Assembly (NCBI RefSeq): GCF_039555535.1
Contig: NZ_CP154630.1
Location: forward strand, 1-64,000
DNA: 64,000 bases
Reading direction: 5' to 3'
From: Stenotrophomonas maltophilia
Lineage (GTDB): Bacteria > Pseudomonadota > Gammaproteobacteria > Xanthomonadales > Xanthomonadaceae
Every line of letters starts with the position of its first letter. Within the stretch, counting starts at the first letter, position 1. Below the pieces are notes generated by a model. The model searched no databases. It worked only from the letters and a program-made list of their open reading frames with translations, and was not told where the DNA came from. This document shows, piece by piece, positions 39,022 through 47,611 of the stretch. Made by a program: the position numbers and the translations under genes.

Positions 39022-39900
39022 ATGCGCAGCACCGCAACAGGAAGTACCGTCCTGGCCCTGCTCCTCGGGCTTGCAGCAACGCCGGCGCAGGCCGCCGACG
39101 TGGTCGGCGTGGCCTTCGTGCATGGCACCGGCGCGCAGACCAACGCCACCCAGGACTACTGGCAGCCGGCCATCATCGACACCGTGCGCCAGGGCCTGCC
39201 GAACAGCAGCAACTACGTTGTCATCAACTGCGACTTCACCCAGTACATGTGGAAGCCGGAGGCCGCCGGCTGCCTGGCCAACCAGCTGACCAGTTTCATC
39301 GACAGCCGCGGCATCACCCAGCTGGTGGTGATCACCCATTCCAACGGCGGCAACGTGGTGCGCTGGATCCTGTCCAACCCGACCTACGACAGCCGCTACC
39401 CGAAGATCATCCGCACGGTGCGCAAGGTCACCGCGCTGGCACCGTCCTCGGCGGGCACGCCGCTGGCCGATGCGGTGCTCAATGGCAATACCTTTGAAAC
39501 CTCGCTGGGCTGGCTGCTGGGCTACAAGAACGACGCGGTGCGGCAGCAGCAGGTGGCGAGCATGGCCACCTACAACGCGCAGAACCTGTACGGCACCGCA
39601 GGCCGTCCCGCCCTGCCCAAGCCGTTCCGCGCGGTGGTCGGCAGTGACGTGGAATCGGCGGTGTGGGACAGCAACAGCTACTGCGGGGGCTATGCCGCCA
39701 ATGTCGGCCTGGAGTTCACCCAGAACTGGCTGTCGTCCTGCTCCGACGGCTTCCTGGAGTGCAGCAGCCAGAAGGCCGCCGGCACCACCTGGTTCACCGA
39801 CAAGCAGCGTACCCAGGGGGCAGAGCCGCTCAGCCACAACCAGAGTCGTCGCGAGTGCTTCGGCCTCGGCACGATCCTGCGCAACGACCTGACCCAGTGA
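39022..39900 (+). CDS. Secreted alpha/beta hydrolase (lipase-like)
   Basis: A 292-residue hydrolase with a signal peptide (cleavage near AQA, residue 24). The opening strand AFVHGTGAQ resembles the oxyanion-hole region. The nucleophile is Ser107 in VVITHSNGGN. Several Cys (70, 84 and in the C-terminal half SSCSDGFLECSS, RRECF) may form disulfides, fitting a periplasmic or secreted protein. The substrate is unknown. A GGGAGAG precedes the ATG. Eleven bases separate it from the next gene, so the two likely form an operon. Confidence 0.82.
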   Translation: MRSTATGSTVLALLLGLAATPAQAADVVGVAFVHGTGAQTNATQDYWQPAIIDTVRQGLPNSSNYVVINCDFTQYMWKPEAAGCLANQLTSFIDSRGITQLVVITHSNGGNVVRWILSNPTYDSRYPKIIRTVRKVTALAPSSAGTPLADAVLNGNTFETSLGWLLGYKNDAVRQQQVASMATYNAQNLYGTAGRPALPKPFRAVVGSDVESAVWDSNSYCGGYAANVGLEFTQNWLSSCSDGFLECSSQKAAGTTWFTDKQRTQGAEPLSHNQSRRECFGLGTILRNDLTQ

Positions 39901-39911
39901 GGGAGACGACC

Positions 39912-41114
39912 ATGACGATCCATTCCACCCTGCTGGCCAGCGCGGTGCTGGCGGTGCTGTCCCTCTCCACAGCGCAGGCTGCGCAGCCGTTGAATGCCGC
40001 ACGTGCCGGCGATCAGGTGCCCGCGGCGCTGGTTGCCGCGCCGTTGCCGGCCGATGAAAGCGAACACGCGCCGCTGTCCTTCGCTTGGGCGTTGGACCCG
40101 GCACAACCGCTGCAGGCGGCCACGCCGTATGCTTCTGTCAGCCGCAGCTACTGGCAGCAGGTCGATGGCGCGCAGCTGCAACGCGGCGTGGACCTGCCGC
40201 TGACCGCCGCCGATGCGGTGATCCAGCTGAGCCCGGCCGAAGGCGCGCGTGCAGTGCCGGCCAACACGTTGCAGGTGCGTGACCCGGCCGGCCGCAGCAG
40301 CGTGGCGCGCAGTGTCGACGCACGTGCGCTGCAGCAGGCCGGCATGCCGGTGAGCGATGGCAGCAGCATGCTGCGCACCGGCGCGACCAGTGCGGCCGGT
40401 GCGTACACGCTGCAGAGCGCGCAGGCACAGGGCCGCTACGTGGTGCAGGTGCTGGAGCCGAACAGCCCGCTGCGGCTGGAGGTGCAGGCCAACCAGCCGC
40501 AGGTGCTGGCCGGTGGCAACGTGCAGCTGCAGGCACGCCTGCTGGAAGACGGTGCCACCACCGCGCAGATGGCCTCGCGCCGCAGCAGCCTGGGCGGTGA
40601 AGCCCTGCTGGTCGCACCGGATGGACGCAGCTGGCCGCAGCGGTTGCTGCGCACCACCGATGGCGCCCTGCGTGCGCAGGTGCGGATTCCGGCTGATGTC
40701 GGCAACGTGCAGGGGCTGTGGGAGCTGCAGGTGTTCGCCCAGGCCGATGGTGTGTTGCGCGATGGCAAGGTGGCCTTCGCGGTGGCACGGCCGACCGCGC
40801 GCTTCAGTGGCCAGGCGGCGCCGGACCCGGCCAGCCGCCAGGTCGCACTGCCATTGCAGGTAGCCGCCGCTGGCCGCTACGAGGCGCGTGGCACGCTGTA
40901 TGCCACCGGCCGCGATGGCCAGCTGAAGCCGGTCGCGCAGGCGCATGCGGCCGCGTGGTTCGATGGTCCGGGGCGTGGCCAGCTGGTGCTGCCGTTCGAC
41001 CAGGCCGCGTTGCCGGCCGGCTTCGGCGCGCCGTACGAGCTGCGCGACCTGCAGCTGCAGGACCAGAGCCGGATGGCACCGATCGAATCGCGCGCGCTGG
41101 CGTTGAGGTTCTGA
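39912..41114 (+). CDS. DUF4785-like secreted protein
   Basis: A 400-residue protein with a signal peptide (MTIHSTLLASAVLAVLSLST, cleavage near AQA). The rest is beta-rich, with Ig-like repeats (SPAEGARAVPANTLQVRDPAGR, LEVQANQPQVLAGGNVQLQARLLEDGA), and ends ESRALALRF. It resembles DUF4785 proteins, of unknown function. It follows the lipase-like gene by 11 bases with a GGGAG site. It may assist or accompany the hydrolase outside the cytoplasm; this is inferred from position. Confidence 0.75.
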   Translation: MTIHSTLLASAVLAVLSLSTAQAAQPLNAARAGDQVPAALVAAPLPADESEHAPLSFAWALDPAQPLQAATPYASVSRSYWQQVDGAQLQRGVDLPLTAADAVIQLSPAEGARAVPANTLQVRDPAGRSSVARSVDARALQQAGMPVSDGSSMLRTGATSAAGAYTLQSAQAQGRYVVQVLEPNSPLRLEVQANQPQVLAGGNVQLQARLLEDGATTAQMASRRSSLGGEALLVAPDGRSWPQRLLRTTDGALRAQVRIPADVGNVQGLWELQVFAQADGVLRDGKVAFAVARPTARFSGQAAPDPASRQVALPLQVAAAGRYEARGTLYATGRDGQLKPVAQAHAAAWFDGPGRGQLVLPFDQAALPAGFGAPYELRDLQLQDQSRMAPIESRALALRF

Positions 41115-41164
41115 GGCTGGGTGCAGCGGGCCGGGATCCGGCCCGCTGCACCGGCATGGCGACG

Positions 41165-41283
41165 GAATGGCATCACATGGGGAATGGCATCACATGGGGA
41201 ATGGCATCACATGGGGAATGGCATCACATGGGGAATGGCATCACATGGGGAATGGCATCACATGGGGAATGGCATCACAACGG
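41165..41283. repeat. 17-bp tandem repeat, seven units
   Basis: The unit GAATGGCATCACATGGG is repeated six times without change, then a seventh unit (41267-41283) differs at the end. There are no spacers, so it is not a CRISPR array. The perfect identity points to recent expansion or homogenisation. It lies between convergent genes and abuts a GTAG repeat. Confidence 0.95.
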
Positions 41284-41284
41284 G

Positions 41285-41371
41285 GTAGAGTCGACTGTTA
41301 GTCGACTGCCTTTCGCCTGAATCGCAAAGATCCCGCGCTGCGCGCGATAGTCGACTGACAGTCGACTCTAC
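41285..41371. repeat. GTAG-type palindromic pair (GTAGAGTCGACTG type)
   Basis: GTAGAGTCGACTG...AGTCGAC at 41285 onward and GTCGACTGACAGTCGACTCTAC ending at 41371, in inverted orientation. It is a further class with the same GTAG head. It starts one base after the minisatellite. Confidence 0.85.
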
Positions 41372-41428
41372 CGCCGCCGGTTTCCCGGGCCCATCGGTTT
41401 CCAAGCCGTTTCCCTCGAGGGCTCCGCC

Positions 41429-42250
41429 TCAGCCCGCGTAAGCGGTCAACCGGCCTTCCTGCTCGCACACGGTGATGGCGCCACCGAACACCGACGACAG
41501 CGGCTCGTTGCGCAGCAGTTCGGCGCGGGTGCCATCGGCCAGCACACGGCCATCGCGCAGCAGCACCACGCGTTCGATCTCGGGAATGATCTCTTCGATG
41601 TGGTGGGTCACCAGCACCAGGGTGATGCCCTGCTGGGCGAGCACCCGCATGGTCGCCACCAGCTGTTCGCGGGCGACCAGGTCCAGTCCGGTGGAGGGCT
41701 CGTCCAGCAGCAGCGCCTGCGGCCGGTTGACCAGCGCGCGGGCGATCAGCACCCGGCGGGTCTCGCCGGCCGACAGCTCGGCATAGGCGCGCTCGCGCAG
41801 TGCCAGCGCGCCGGCCATCGCCAGTGTCTCAGCGACGCGTGCACGCATGTCGGCAGTCACCTCGCGGAAGGCCGGCACCACGTAGCTGGCGAAGAAGCCG
41901 GACAGCACGGCCTGTTCCACGGTCAGTCCCGGCATGTCGGCCAGGTTGCTGCTGAGATCGCCGGTGACGATGCCCAGCTGCGAACGCAGCCGATCCACCT
42001 GCCAGCGGTTCTGGCCCAGCACCTTCACGGCCACCGAGCCGTCGCTTTGCGCCAGCGGGTACAGCTCGCGGGTGATCAGCTTGATGAAGGTCGATTTGCC
42101 GCAACCGTTGGGGCCGAGCAGGGCAGTATGCTGGCCCTGCGCGATGCGCAGGCTGAGCCCGTGCAGCACCTTCACCTGGCCGCGCACCACGGTGGCGCGG
42201 TCCAGTTCGATCAAGGGGGGCAGCTCCGCAACGGGCGGGGCGGCAGTCAT
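41429..42250 (-). CDS. ABC transporter ATP-binding protein
   Basis: A 273-residue ATPase with Walker A GPNGCGKST at 46-54, the ABC signature LSAGETRR, Walker B ALLLDEPSTGLD and the switch His in LVTHHIEEI. It resembles ModF/iron-type export ATPases. No permease or binding protein adjoins it, so its partner is elsewhere or it acts on its own. I chose the ATG at 42250. It is divergent from the desaturase. Confidence 0.88.
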   Translation of the reverse strand: MTAAPPVAELPPLIELDRATVVRGQVKVLHGLSLRIAQGQHTALLGPNGCGKSTFIKLITRELYPLAQSDGSVAVKVLGQNRWQVDRLRSQLGIVTGDLSSNLADMPGLTVEQAVLSGFFASYVVPAFREVTADMRARVAETLAMAGALALRERAYAELSAGETRRVLIARALVNRPQALLLDEPSTGLDLVAREQLVATMRVLAQQGITLVLVTHHIEEIIPEIERVVLLRDGRVLADGTRAELLRNEPLSSVFGGAITVCEQEGRLTAYAG

Positions 42251-42401
42251 GGTGCTGGCGCGTGGATCAAGGCTCGACAACTCAGGTCCCCAACTGTGAA
42301 CGGTGCCACGGATGACGGTGGCAATCACCGCCGCAGGGATGCAGTTTGCAACGCAAGCGCCCATGATGTCTGCCATCCCCGCGTCGATACGGAGAGCCGC
42401 C

Positions 42402-43604
42402 ATGCCCGATGCCCTGATGTCCCTGTTGACCGGAGGTGTGCTGGGCCTGGGCTGGTGGGCCATGCTGGCGGTGCTGCTGGTCTTCACCCAGATCACCATC
42501 TTCTCGGTGACCCTGTACCTGCATCGCAGCCAGGCCCATCGCGGGGTCGATTTCCACCCGGCACTGGCCCACGTGTTCCGGTTCTGGCTCTGGCTCACCA
42601 CGTCGATGATCACCCGCGAATGGGTAGCCATCCACCGCAAGCACCACGCCAAGGTGGAGACCGAGGACGATCCGCACAGTCCGGTCACCCGCGGCATCGG
42701 CAAGGTGTTCTGGCACGGCGTGGAGCTGTACCGGGAAGCGCGCGGCATGCGCGCGGACATCGAGCAGTACGGGCGTGGCACCCCGGATGATGCGATCGAG
42801 CGCCACCTGTACACCCCGCACGCCACGCTCGGCCCGGTGCTGCTGCTGGCGATCAACAGCGTGCTGTTCGGCCTGCCCGGCGTGGCCCTGTGGGCGATCC
42901 AGATGGCATGGATTCCATTCTGGGCGGCCGGCGTGGTCAACGGCCTCGGCCACTGGTGGGGCTACCGCAACTACGAATCGGCCGATACCTCCACCAACCT
43001 GACGCCGTGGGGGTTCTGGATCGGTGGCGAGGAACTGCACAACAACCATCATGCCTTCCCCAGTTCGGCGCGCTTCGCGATGCGGCGCTGGGAATTTGAC
43101 ATCGGCTGGAGTGCGATCCGCCTGCTGCAGGCGTTGCGCCTGGCCAAGGTGCTTCGCGTTGCACCGGCCATGGACGTACGCCCGAACATCACAGTGCCCG
43201 ATGCCGAAACGCTGAAGGCGCTGCTCTCGCACCGCTTCCAGGCGATGACCGACTACCAGCGCAACGTGTTCATGCCGGCCCTGCGCGAGGAGGCCACCCA
43301 CGCCGGGGCCAAGCTGCGTCGCCTGCTGCCGCGCCGGCTGCGCCGTGGCCTGGTCAATGATGGCCGCTGGTTGAAGCCGGACAGCCGCGCCCAGCTCAGC
43401 GAATGGGTGGCGCAACGGCCGCGCATCCGCACCCTGGTCGAGTACCGGGGGCGCCTGGCCGCGTTGCTTGAAGCGCGCGGCCACGATGCGGCCGAGCGCC
43501 TGCATCAGCTGCAGGCGTGGTGCCGCGAGGCCGAGGAAAGCGGTATCGCCGCGTTGCAGGCCTACGCCGCACGATTGAAGGGCTACAGCCTGGTGGGCGC
43601 GTGA
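42402..43604 (+). CDS. Fatty acid (acyl-CoA type) desaturase
   Basis: A membrane di-iron enzyme that introduces a double bond into acyl chains. The 400-residue protein has the three His boxes: HRSQAH at 41-46, HRKHH at 78-82 and HNNHH at 213-217. Hydrophobic segments flank these. The C-terminal 130 residues are long, charged and helical, beyond the catalytic core. An ACGGAG precedes the ATG at 42402. Its stop overlaps the start of the next gene (GTGA), so they are co-transcribed. Confidence 0.9.
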   Translation: MPDALMSLLTGGVLGLGWWAMLAVLLVFTQITIFSVTLYLHRSQAHRGVDFHPALAHVFRFWLWLTTSMITREWVAIHRKHHAKVETEDDPHSPVTRGIGKVFWHGVELYREARGMRADIEQYGRGTPDDAIERHLYTPHATLGPVLLLAINSVLFGLPGVALWAIQMAWIPFWAAGVVNGLGHWWGYRNYESADTSTNLTPWGFWIGGEELHNNHHAFPSSARFAMRRWEFDIGWSAIRLLQALRLAKVLRVAPAMDVRPNITVPDAETLKALLSHRFQAMTDYQRNVFMPALREEATHAGAKLRRLLPRRLRRGLVNDGRWLKPDSRAQLSEWVAQRPRIRTLVEYRGRLAALLEARGHDAAERLHQLQAWCREAEESGIAALQAYAARLKGYSLVGA

Positions 43605-43933
43605 GGACAGGGTACGGGCTTCTGCTGGTGGCGATGCTGCCGGGCGCGGCGCTGGCCCAGGTCACCGACACCGCCAGCTATCTGCAGCGGATGGACAGCG
43701 ATGGCGACGGCAGGGTCAGCGAGGCCGAGTACGTGCAGTGGATGCTGTATGCCTTCGACCGCATGGACCGCAACGGCGATGGCGTGCTGGGCGCCGAGGA
43801 GCTGCCCGGCGGCAAGGGCAGGGCGATCAGCCGCGAGCAGCAGCGGCAGGTGATCGTGAAGCGCTTCCACACGCAGGATGCCAACGGCGACGGCTACCTG
43901 GATGCACGGGAGCTGGCGGCGCCGCCGCGCTGA
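43601..43933 (+). CDS. Secreted EF-hand calcium-binding protein
   Basis: A 110-residue protein with a signal peptide (MRTGYGLLLVAMLPGAALAQ) and three EF-hand loops: DSDGDGRVSEAE, DRNGDGVLGAEE and DANGDGYLDARE. It starts with GTG, overlapping the desaturase stop (GTGA). It is presumably a periplasmic calcium binder. Why it is coupled to a desaturase is unknown. A longer in-frame start upstream lies within the desaturase and is less likely. Confidence 0.8.
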   Translation: MRTGYGLLLVAMLPGAALAQVTDTASYLQRMDSDGDGRVSEAEYVQWMLYAFDRMDRNGDGVLGAEELPGGKGRAISREQQRQVIVKRFHTQDANGDGYLDARELAAPPR

Positions 43934-43944
43934 CTCTGCACCGT

Positions 43945-44010
43945 CGCCGGGCATGGCGCGGCGCTACCAGGTGCACCGGTCCCGGTAGCGCCGGGCCATG
44001 CCCGGCGTAG
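43945..44010. repeat. GTAG-type palindromic pair (GTAGCGCCGGGC type)
   Basis: CGCCGGGCATGG...GGCGCTAC at 43945-43967 and GTAGCGCCGGGCCATGCCCGGCGTAG at 43985-44010 (given here as its arms GCGCCGGGC and GCCCGGCG). The right unit ends only 9 bp before the mutM ATG, so it lies within the mutM promoter or leader. Confidence 0.85.
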
Positions 44011-44019
44011 AATCACCGC

Positions 44020-44832
44020 ATGCCTGAACTGCCCGAAGTCGAAACCACACGCCGCGGCCTGGCGCCGCACCTGCAGGGCCGTCGCGTGCATGGGGTGATC
44101 CTGCGCCGGGCCGATCTGCGCTGGCCGATTCCGCCGGAAGTGGCCGAGCTGCTGCCGGGGCAGCGCATCGAGGACATCCGCCGCCGCGCCAAGTACCTGC
44201 TGCTGGACACCGCCATCGGCAGCGCCGTGCTGCACCTGGGCATGTCCGGCAGCCTGCGCGTGCTGCCCGGCGACACCCAGCTGCGCGCGCACGACCATGT
44301 GGATATCAGCCTGGACAACGGCCGCCTGCTGCGCTTCAACGACCCGCGCCGCTTCGGCAGCCTGCTGTGGCAGCCGGCCGGCGAGATCCATCCGCTGCTG
44401 CAGGGGCTGGGCCCGGAGCCGCTGGACGATGCCTTCGACGGGGACTACCTGTTCGCCCGCAGCCGCGGCCGCAGCGCGCCGGTGAAGACCTTCCTGATGG
44501 ACCAGGCGGTGGTGGTGGGCGTGGGCAACATCTACGCCGCCGAAAGCCTGTTCAAGGCTGGCATCAGTCCGCTGCGCGAGGCCGGGAAGATCTCGCGCGA
44601 GCGCTACCAGCGGCTGGCTGGCGCGGTGAAGGAGATCCTCGGCTACGCCATCACCCGTGGTGGCACCACCCTGCGCGACTTCATCAGCCCCGATGGCGCG
44701 CCGGGCTACTTCGAGCAGGAACTGCTGGTATACGGCCGCGATGGCCTGCCGTGCCCGAACTGCGGCCGCGCACTGAAGCACGCCACCATCGGCCAGCGCG
44801 CGAGCGTCTGGTGCAGCCACTGCCAGCGCTGA
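44020..44832 (+). CDS. mutM: Formamidopyrimidine-DNA glycosylase (Fpg)
   Basis: MutM removes 8-oxoguanine and other oxidised purines and nicks the site. The 270-residue protein starts with the catalytic MPELPEVET (Pro2 is the nucleophile, Glu3 assists). It ends with a zinc finger of four Cys: C245, C248, C265, C268 (CPNC...CSHC). The length matches the family. A GTAG repeat ends 9 bp before its ATG. A hairpin at 44855-44884 follows. Confidence 0.97.
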   Translation: MPELPEVETTRRGLAPHLQGRRVHGVILRRADLRWPIPPEVAELLPGQRIEDIRRRAKYLLLDTAIGSAVLHLGMSGSLRVLPGDTQLRAHDHVDISLDNGRLLRFNDPRRFGSLLWQPAGEIHPLLQGLGPEPLDDAFDGDYLFARSRGRSAPVKTFLMDQAVVVGVGNIYAAESLFKAGISPLREAGKISRERYQRLAGAVKEILGYAITRGGTTLRDFISPDGAPGYFEQELLVYGRDGLPCPNCGRALKHATIGQRASVWCSHCQR

Positions 44833-44854
44833 GCCGGACGGCCAGCGGCAGCTG

Positions 44855-44884
44855 AACGGGCAGGGCGCGTCTCCGCTGCCCGTT
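44855..44884 (+). terminator. Possible mutM terminator
   Basis: AACGGGCAG (44855-44863) pairs with CTGCCCGTT (44876-44884), a 9-bp stem. The T-run after it is weak (AACGTTTGTCT), so termination may be partial. Confidence 0.45.
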
Positions 44885-44937
44885 AACGTTTGTCTGCCTA
44901 TGATGGCCGACCTTCCTTCTGTGCCTGACGCGCCTGC

Positions 44938-46542
44938 ATGCAACGACGCGACTTCATCCGCAATGCCTCCCTCGCCCTGGCTGCATTCGGCCTGCCGTCC
45001 CTGCCCGCGTGCGCGGCCAGCAAGAGTGGCCAGATGGGCCTGCGCCGCCTCGGTCAGCCGCAGCCGTTCGACTTCGCCACCCTGAAAGGGCAGGCGCGGG
45101 CGCTGGCACAAGCGCCCTACAAGAGCCACAAGCGGGTGCTGCCGGGCCGCCTGGAAGGACTGGACTGGGACCAGTACCAGTCGATCGGCTATCGCCAGGA
45201 CCACGCGCTGTGGGCCGACCAGCCGGGCAAGTTCCAGGCCAAGTTCTTCCACCTGGGCCTGTACTTCCATTCGCCGGTGCGCATGTTCGACGTGGTCGAC
45301 GGCAAGGCGCAGGAGCTGGCCTATGACGGCGCGGCGTTCAACTACGGCAAGAGCGGCATCAAGGACGGCGAGCTGCCGGCCGATCTGGGCTTCGCCGGGT
45401 TCCGCCTGAACACCCGCAAGGACACCGACCGCGACTTCGCTGCGTTCCTTGGCGCCAGCTACTTCCGCGCCGTCGGCAAGGAAGGCCAGTACGGCCAGTC
45501 CGCGCGTGGCCTGGCGATCGATACCGGCATGGGCAAGCCGGAGGAATTCCCGGACTTCATCGCCTATTACCTGGAACAGCCGTCGGCCGATTCGGAAACG
45601 ATCGTGGTCTATGGCCTGCTGGATTCGCCCAGCGTGGCCGGCGCCTACCGCTTCGCGATCACCAATGGCGATGTGCTGCTGATGGACATCGACAGCGCGC
45701 TGTACCCGCGCAAGGCGATCGAGCGCCTGGGCATCGCACCGTGCACCAGCATGTACCAGGTGGGCGAGAACGACCGCCGCATGGGCTGGGACTGGCGCCC
45801 GGAGATCCACGATACCGATGGCCTGTCGCTGTGGACCGGCGCCGGCGAGTGGATCTGGCGGCCGTTGCTGAACCCGCGCAACCTGCGCTTCAACATGTTC
45901 ATGGACCGCAACCCGCGCGGCTTCGGCCTGCTGCAGCGTGACCGCAACTTCGACCACTACCAGGACGATGGCGTGTTCTACGAGAAGCGCCCGTGCCTGT
46001 GGGTGGAGCCGAAGGGCGAGTGGGGCGAAGGCTCGGTGCAGCTGGTGGAGATTCCCACCGTGGACGAGACCTTCGACAACATCGTGGCCTTCTGGAACCC
46101 GAAGGAAAAACCGCAGCCGGGCCAGGAGCTGCTGGTCGGCTACCGCCTGTATTGGGGCGCCGAGCCGCCGGCACGCCCGCCGCTGGCGCACTGCGTGGCC
46201 AGCCGCACCGGCCTGGGCGGCGTGGTCGGCAAGAAGCGCGAGTATTTCAGCTGGCGTTTCGCGGTGGACTTCGAAGGCGGCGAACTGGCCAGGCTGATCG
46301 ACAAGGCCGAGGTCGAGGCGGTGGTGGAAGCCAGCCGTGGCCGGGTCGAGATCGTGTCGGCGCGCCCGCTGCGCGAGATCAACGGGTACCGCGCGATGTT
46401 CGACCTGGTGCCGCCGGAGGGCAGCACCGAGCAGATCGATATCCGCCTGTTCCTGCGCAGTGGCGGCAAGACCCTTACCGAGACCTGGCTGTACCAGTAC
46501 ACCCCGCCGCCGGCGGGTGCGCCGGAGCGCACGCTGTACTGA
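44938..46542 (+). CDS. opgD: Glucan biosynthesis protein D (osmoregulated periplasmic glucans)
   Basis: OpgD (MdoD) shapes the backbone of osmoregulated periplasmic glucans. The 534-residue protein has a twin-arginine signal (QRRDFIRNASLALAAFG), so it is exported folded by Tat. The core has the family regions YQSIGYRQDHALW, NYGKSGIKDGELPADLGFAG and GASYFRAVGKEGQYGQSARG. The length matches. It lies 105 bp after mutM. opgH is not in the window. Confidence 0.93.
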   Translation: MQRRDFIRNASLALAAFGLPSLPACAASKSGQMGLRRLGQPQPFDFATLKGQARALAQAPYKSHKRVLPGRLEGLDWDQYQSIGYRQDHALWADQPGKFQAKFFHLGLYFHSPVRMFDVVDGKAQELAYDGAAFNYGKSGIKDGELPADLGFAGFRLNTRKDTDRDFAAFLGASYFRAVGKEGQYGQSARGLAIDTGMGKPEEFPDFIAYYLEQPSADSETIVVYGLLDSPSVAGAYRFAITNGDVLLMDIDSALYPRKAIERLGIAPCTSMYQVGENDRRMGWDWRPEIHDTDGLSLWTGAGEWIWRPLLNPRNLRFNMFMDRNPRGFGLLQRDRNFDHYQDDGVFYEKRPCLWVEPKGEWGEGSVQLVEIPTVDETFDNIVAFWNPKEKPQPGQELLVGYRLYWGAEPPARPPLAHCVASRTGLGGVVGKKREYFSWRFAVDFEGGELARLIDKAEVEAVVEASRGRVEIVSARPLREINGYRAMFDLVPPEGSTEQIDIRLFLRSGGKTLTETWLYQYTPPPAGAPERTLY

Positions 46543-46674
46543 GTGGTTTGGGATTGCAGGGCTTGCAGCCCTGCACCTGCTTCAATCAAAAGCAACGTCA
46601 ACAGCAGAAGCTGGTTTCCTGTGGGGACCCACCCCGCCTTCGACAGTTTTGCGCGATCTGTCGGAACAGCTCGT

Positions 46675-46715
46675 GGGGTCAGATCCGTTTTCCGAAGGAA
46701 AACGGATCTGACCCC
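46675..46715. repeat. GGGGTCAGATCC hairpin repeat, copy 2
   Basis: GGGGTCAGATCCGTTTTCC and its exact complement GGAAAACGGATCTGACCCC around GAA. It shares the outer arms with 13138 and 54823, but the inner stem differs and still pairs perfectly. Confidence 0.9.
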
Positions 46716-46740
46716 GGAATTTCATTCGATATCTGACAGA

Positions 46741-46762
46741 GGTGTCGACCAAGGTCGACACC
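46741..46762. repeat. GGTGTCGACC palindrome
   Basis: GGTGTCGACC and GGTCGACACC pair around AA, followed by CCACC. It resembles the GTAGGTGCCGACC class (34271) and the GGTGGGTGCCGACC hairpin at 52058. Confidence 0.8.
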
Positions 46763-46792
46763 CACCAACAGCTGCGGGATTCTGTCAGAGGT

Positions 46793-46888
46793 GGGGCGGT
46801 GTCGGAGTGCGGGGTGTCAGCCGCATGGATGCGGCTGCCAAGCTTACAGGGACGTACTTGCAGCGTCCCCGCACTCCGACACCGTCCC
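46793..46888. repeat. Long inverted-repeat element with conserved internal blocks, copy 1
   Basis: Left arm GGGGCGGTGTCGGAGTGCGG (from 46793) pairs with the right arm at 46867-46888 with one mismatch over 22 bp. The inside holds GCCGCATGG (46820-46828) in its own hairpin, AGCTTACA (46841) and ACTTGCAGCG (46856-46865). The same blocks in the same order appear at 61798-62002. Confidence 0.75.
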
Positions 46889-46981
46889 GCCATCCCACGG
46901 AATGCCGCTTTGGCTTTGGCCGTTGCCGTTGCTGTTGCTGTTGCCTCTGCGGGTGCAGGGCGCAGCCCTGCCGAACACCCT

Positions 46982-47602
46982 CTACAGCGGCAGGGGCGCC
47001 TGCGCCGGGTCGATCCGCCCTTCACCGCGGGTGATCTTCTTGAACTCGGCACGGCTGACCGACACGTAGCGGTCGTTGCCACCGATCTCCACCTGCGGGC
47101 CATCCTTTACCGCGTGGCCATGTTCGTCCACGCGTACCGTCATCGTTGCCTTCTTGCCGCTGTGACAGATGGTCTTGATCTCCTGCATCTCGTCGGCCCA
47201 GGCCAGCAGGTACTGGCTGCCCTCGAACAGCTCGCCGCGGAAGTCGGTGCGCAGCCCGTAGCACAACACCGGAATGCGCAGCTGGTCGACCACCTCGCTC
47301 AGCTGCCAGACCTGGGCACGGGTGAGGAACTGCGCTTCGTCCACCAGCACGCAGCCCATCGGCCCGTGGGCGGCCAGGTCCTGCTCGACCCACTGCTGCA
47401 GGTCGGTGTCACGGTCGAACGCCATGCCCTCGGCGCGCAGGCCGATGCGCGAGGCGACCACGCCGGCGCCGGCACGATCATCCAGGCGCGGGGTCAGGAT
47501 CGCCACCCGCATGCCGCGCTCGCGGTAGTTGTGCGCGCTCTGCAGCAGGGTGGTGGTCTTGCCGGCGTTCATCGCCGAATAGTAGAAATAGAGCTTGGCC
47601 AT
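46982..47602 (-). CDS. tdk: Thymidine kinase
   Basis: Tdk phosphorylates thymidine to dTMP for nucleotide salvage. The 206-residue protein has the P-loop [13 protein letters not shown] at 7-19, the DEAQF motif (VLVDEAQFL), and the lasso region [11 protein letters not shown]. The zinc-ribbon segment has only one Cys (TICHSGKKA), and the second expected Cys pair near the end is not seen, so zinc binding may be lost. The start is [15 protein letters not shown] at 47602. It lies 9 bp downstream of the Sel1-like gene. Confidence 0.93.
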   Translation of the reverse strand: MAKLYFYYSAMNAGKTTTLLQSAHNYRERGMRVAILTPRLDDRAGAGVVASRIGLRAEGMAFDRDTDLQQWVEQDLAAHGPMGCVLVDEAQFLTRAQVWQLSEVVDQLRIPVLCYGLRTDFRGELFEGSQYLLAWADEMQEIKTICHSGKKATMTVRVDEHGHAVKDGPQVEIGGNDRYVSVSRAEFKKITRGEGRIDPAQAPLPL

Positions 47603-47611
47603 CGGCCAATT

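Larger units (their letters stand above)
41115..41428. other. 314-bp intergenic region of repeats
   Basis: After the DUF4785 gene there is no gene. The region holds a small GC-rich hairpin near 41118-41152, the 17-bp minisatellite at 41165-41283 and the GTAG palindrome pair at 41285-41371. The ABC gene ends at 41429 on the other strand. Confidence 0.85.
46543..46981. other. 439-bp intergenic region made of inverted repeats
   Basis: This stretch after opgD has no gene. It holds the GGGGTCAGATCC hairpin (46675-46715), a GGTGTCGACC palindrome (46741-46762), a long inverted repeat (46793-46888) and a TTGCTG/TTGCCG-rich stretch (about 46910-46945). The tdk gene then ends at 46982 from the other strand. 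Confidence 0.8.

Noticed and set aside
41165..41283. The tandem repeat as a CRISPR array
   Set aside because: Units are contiguous 17-mers without spacers, and no cas gene is near.
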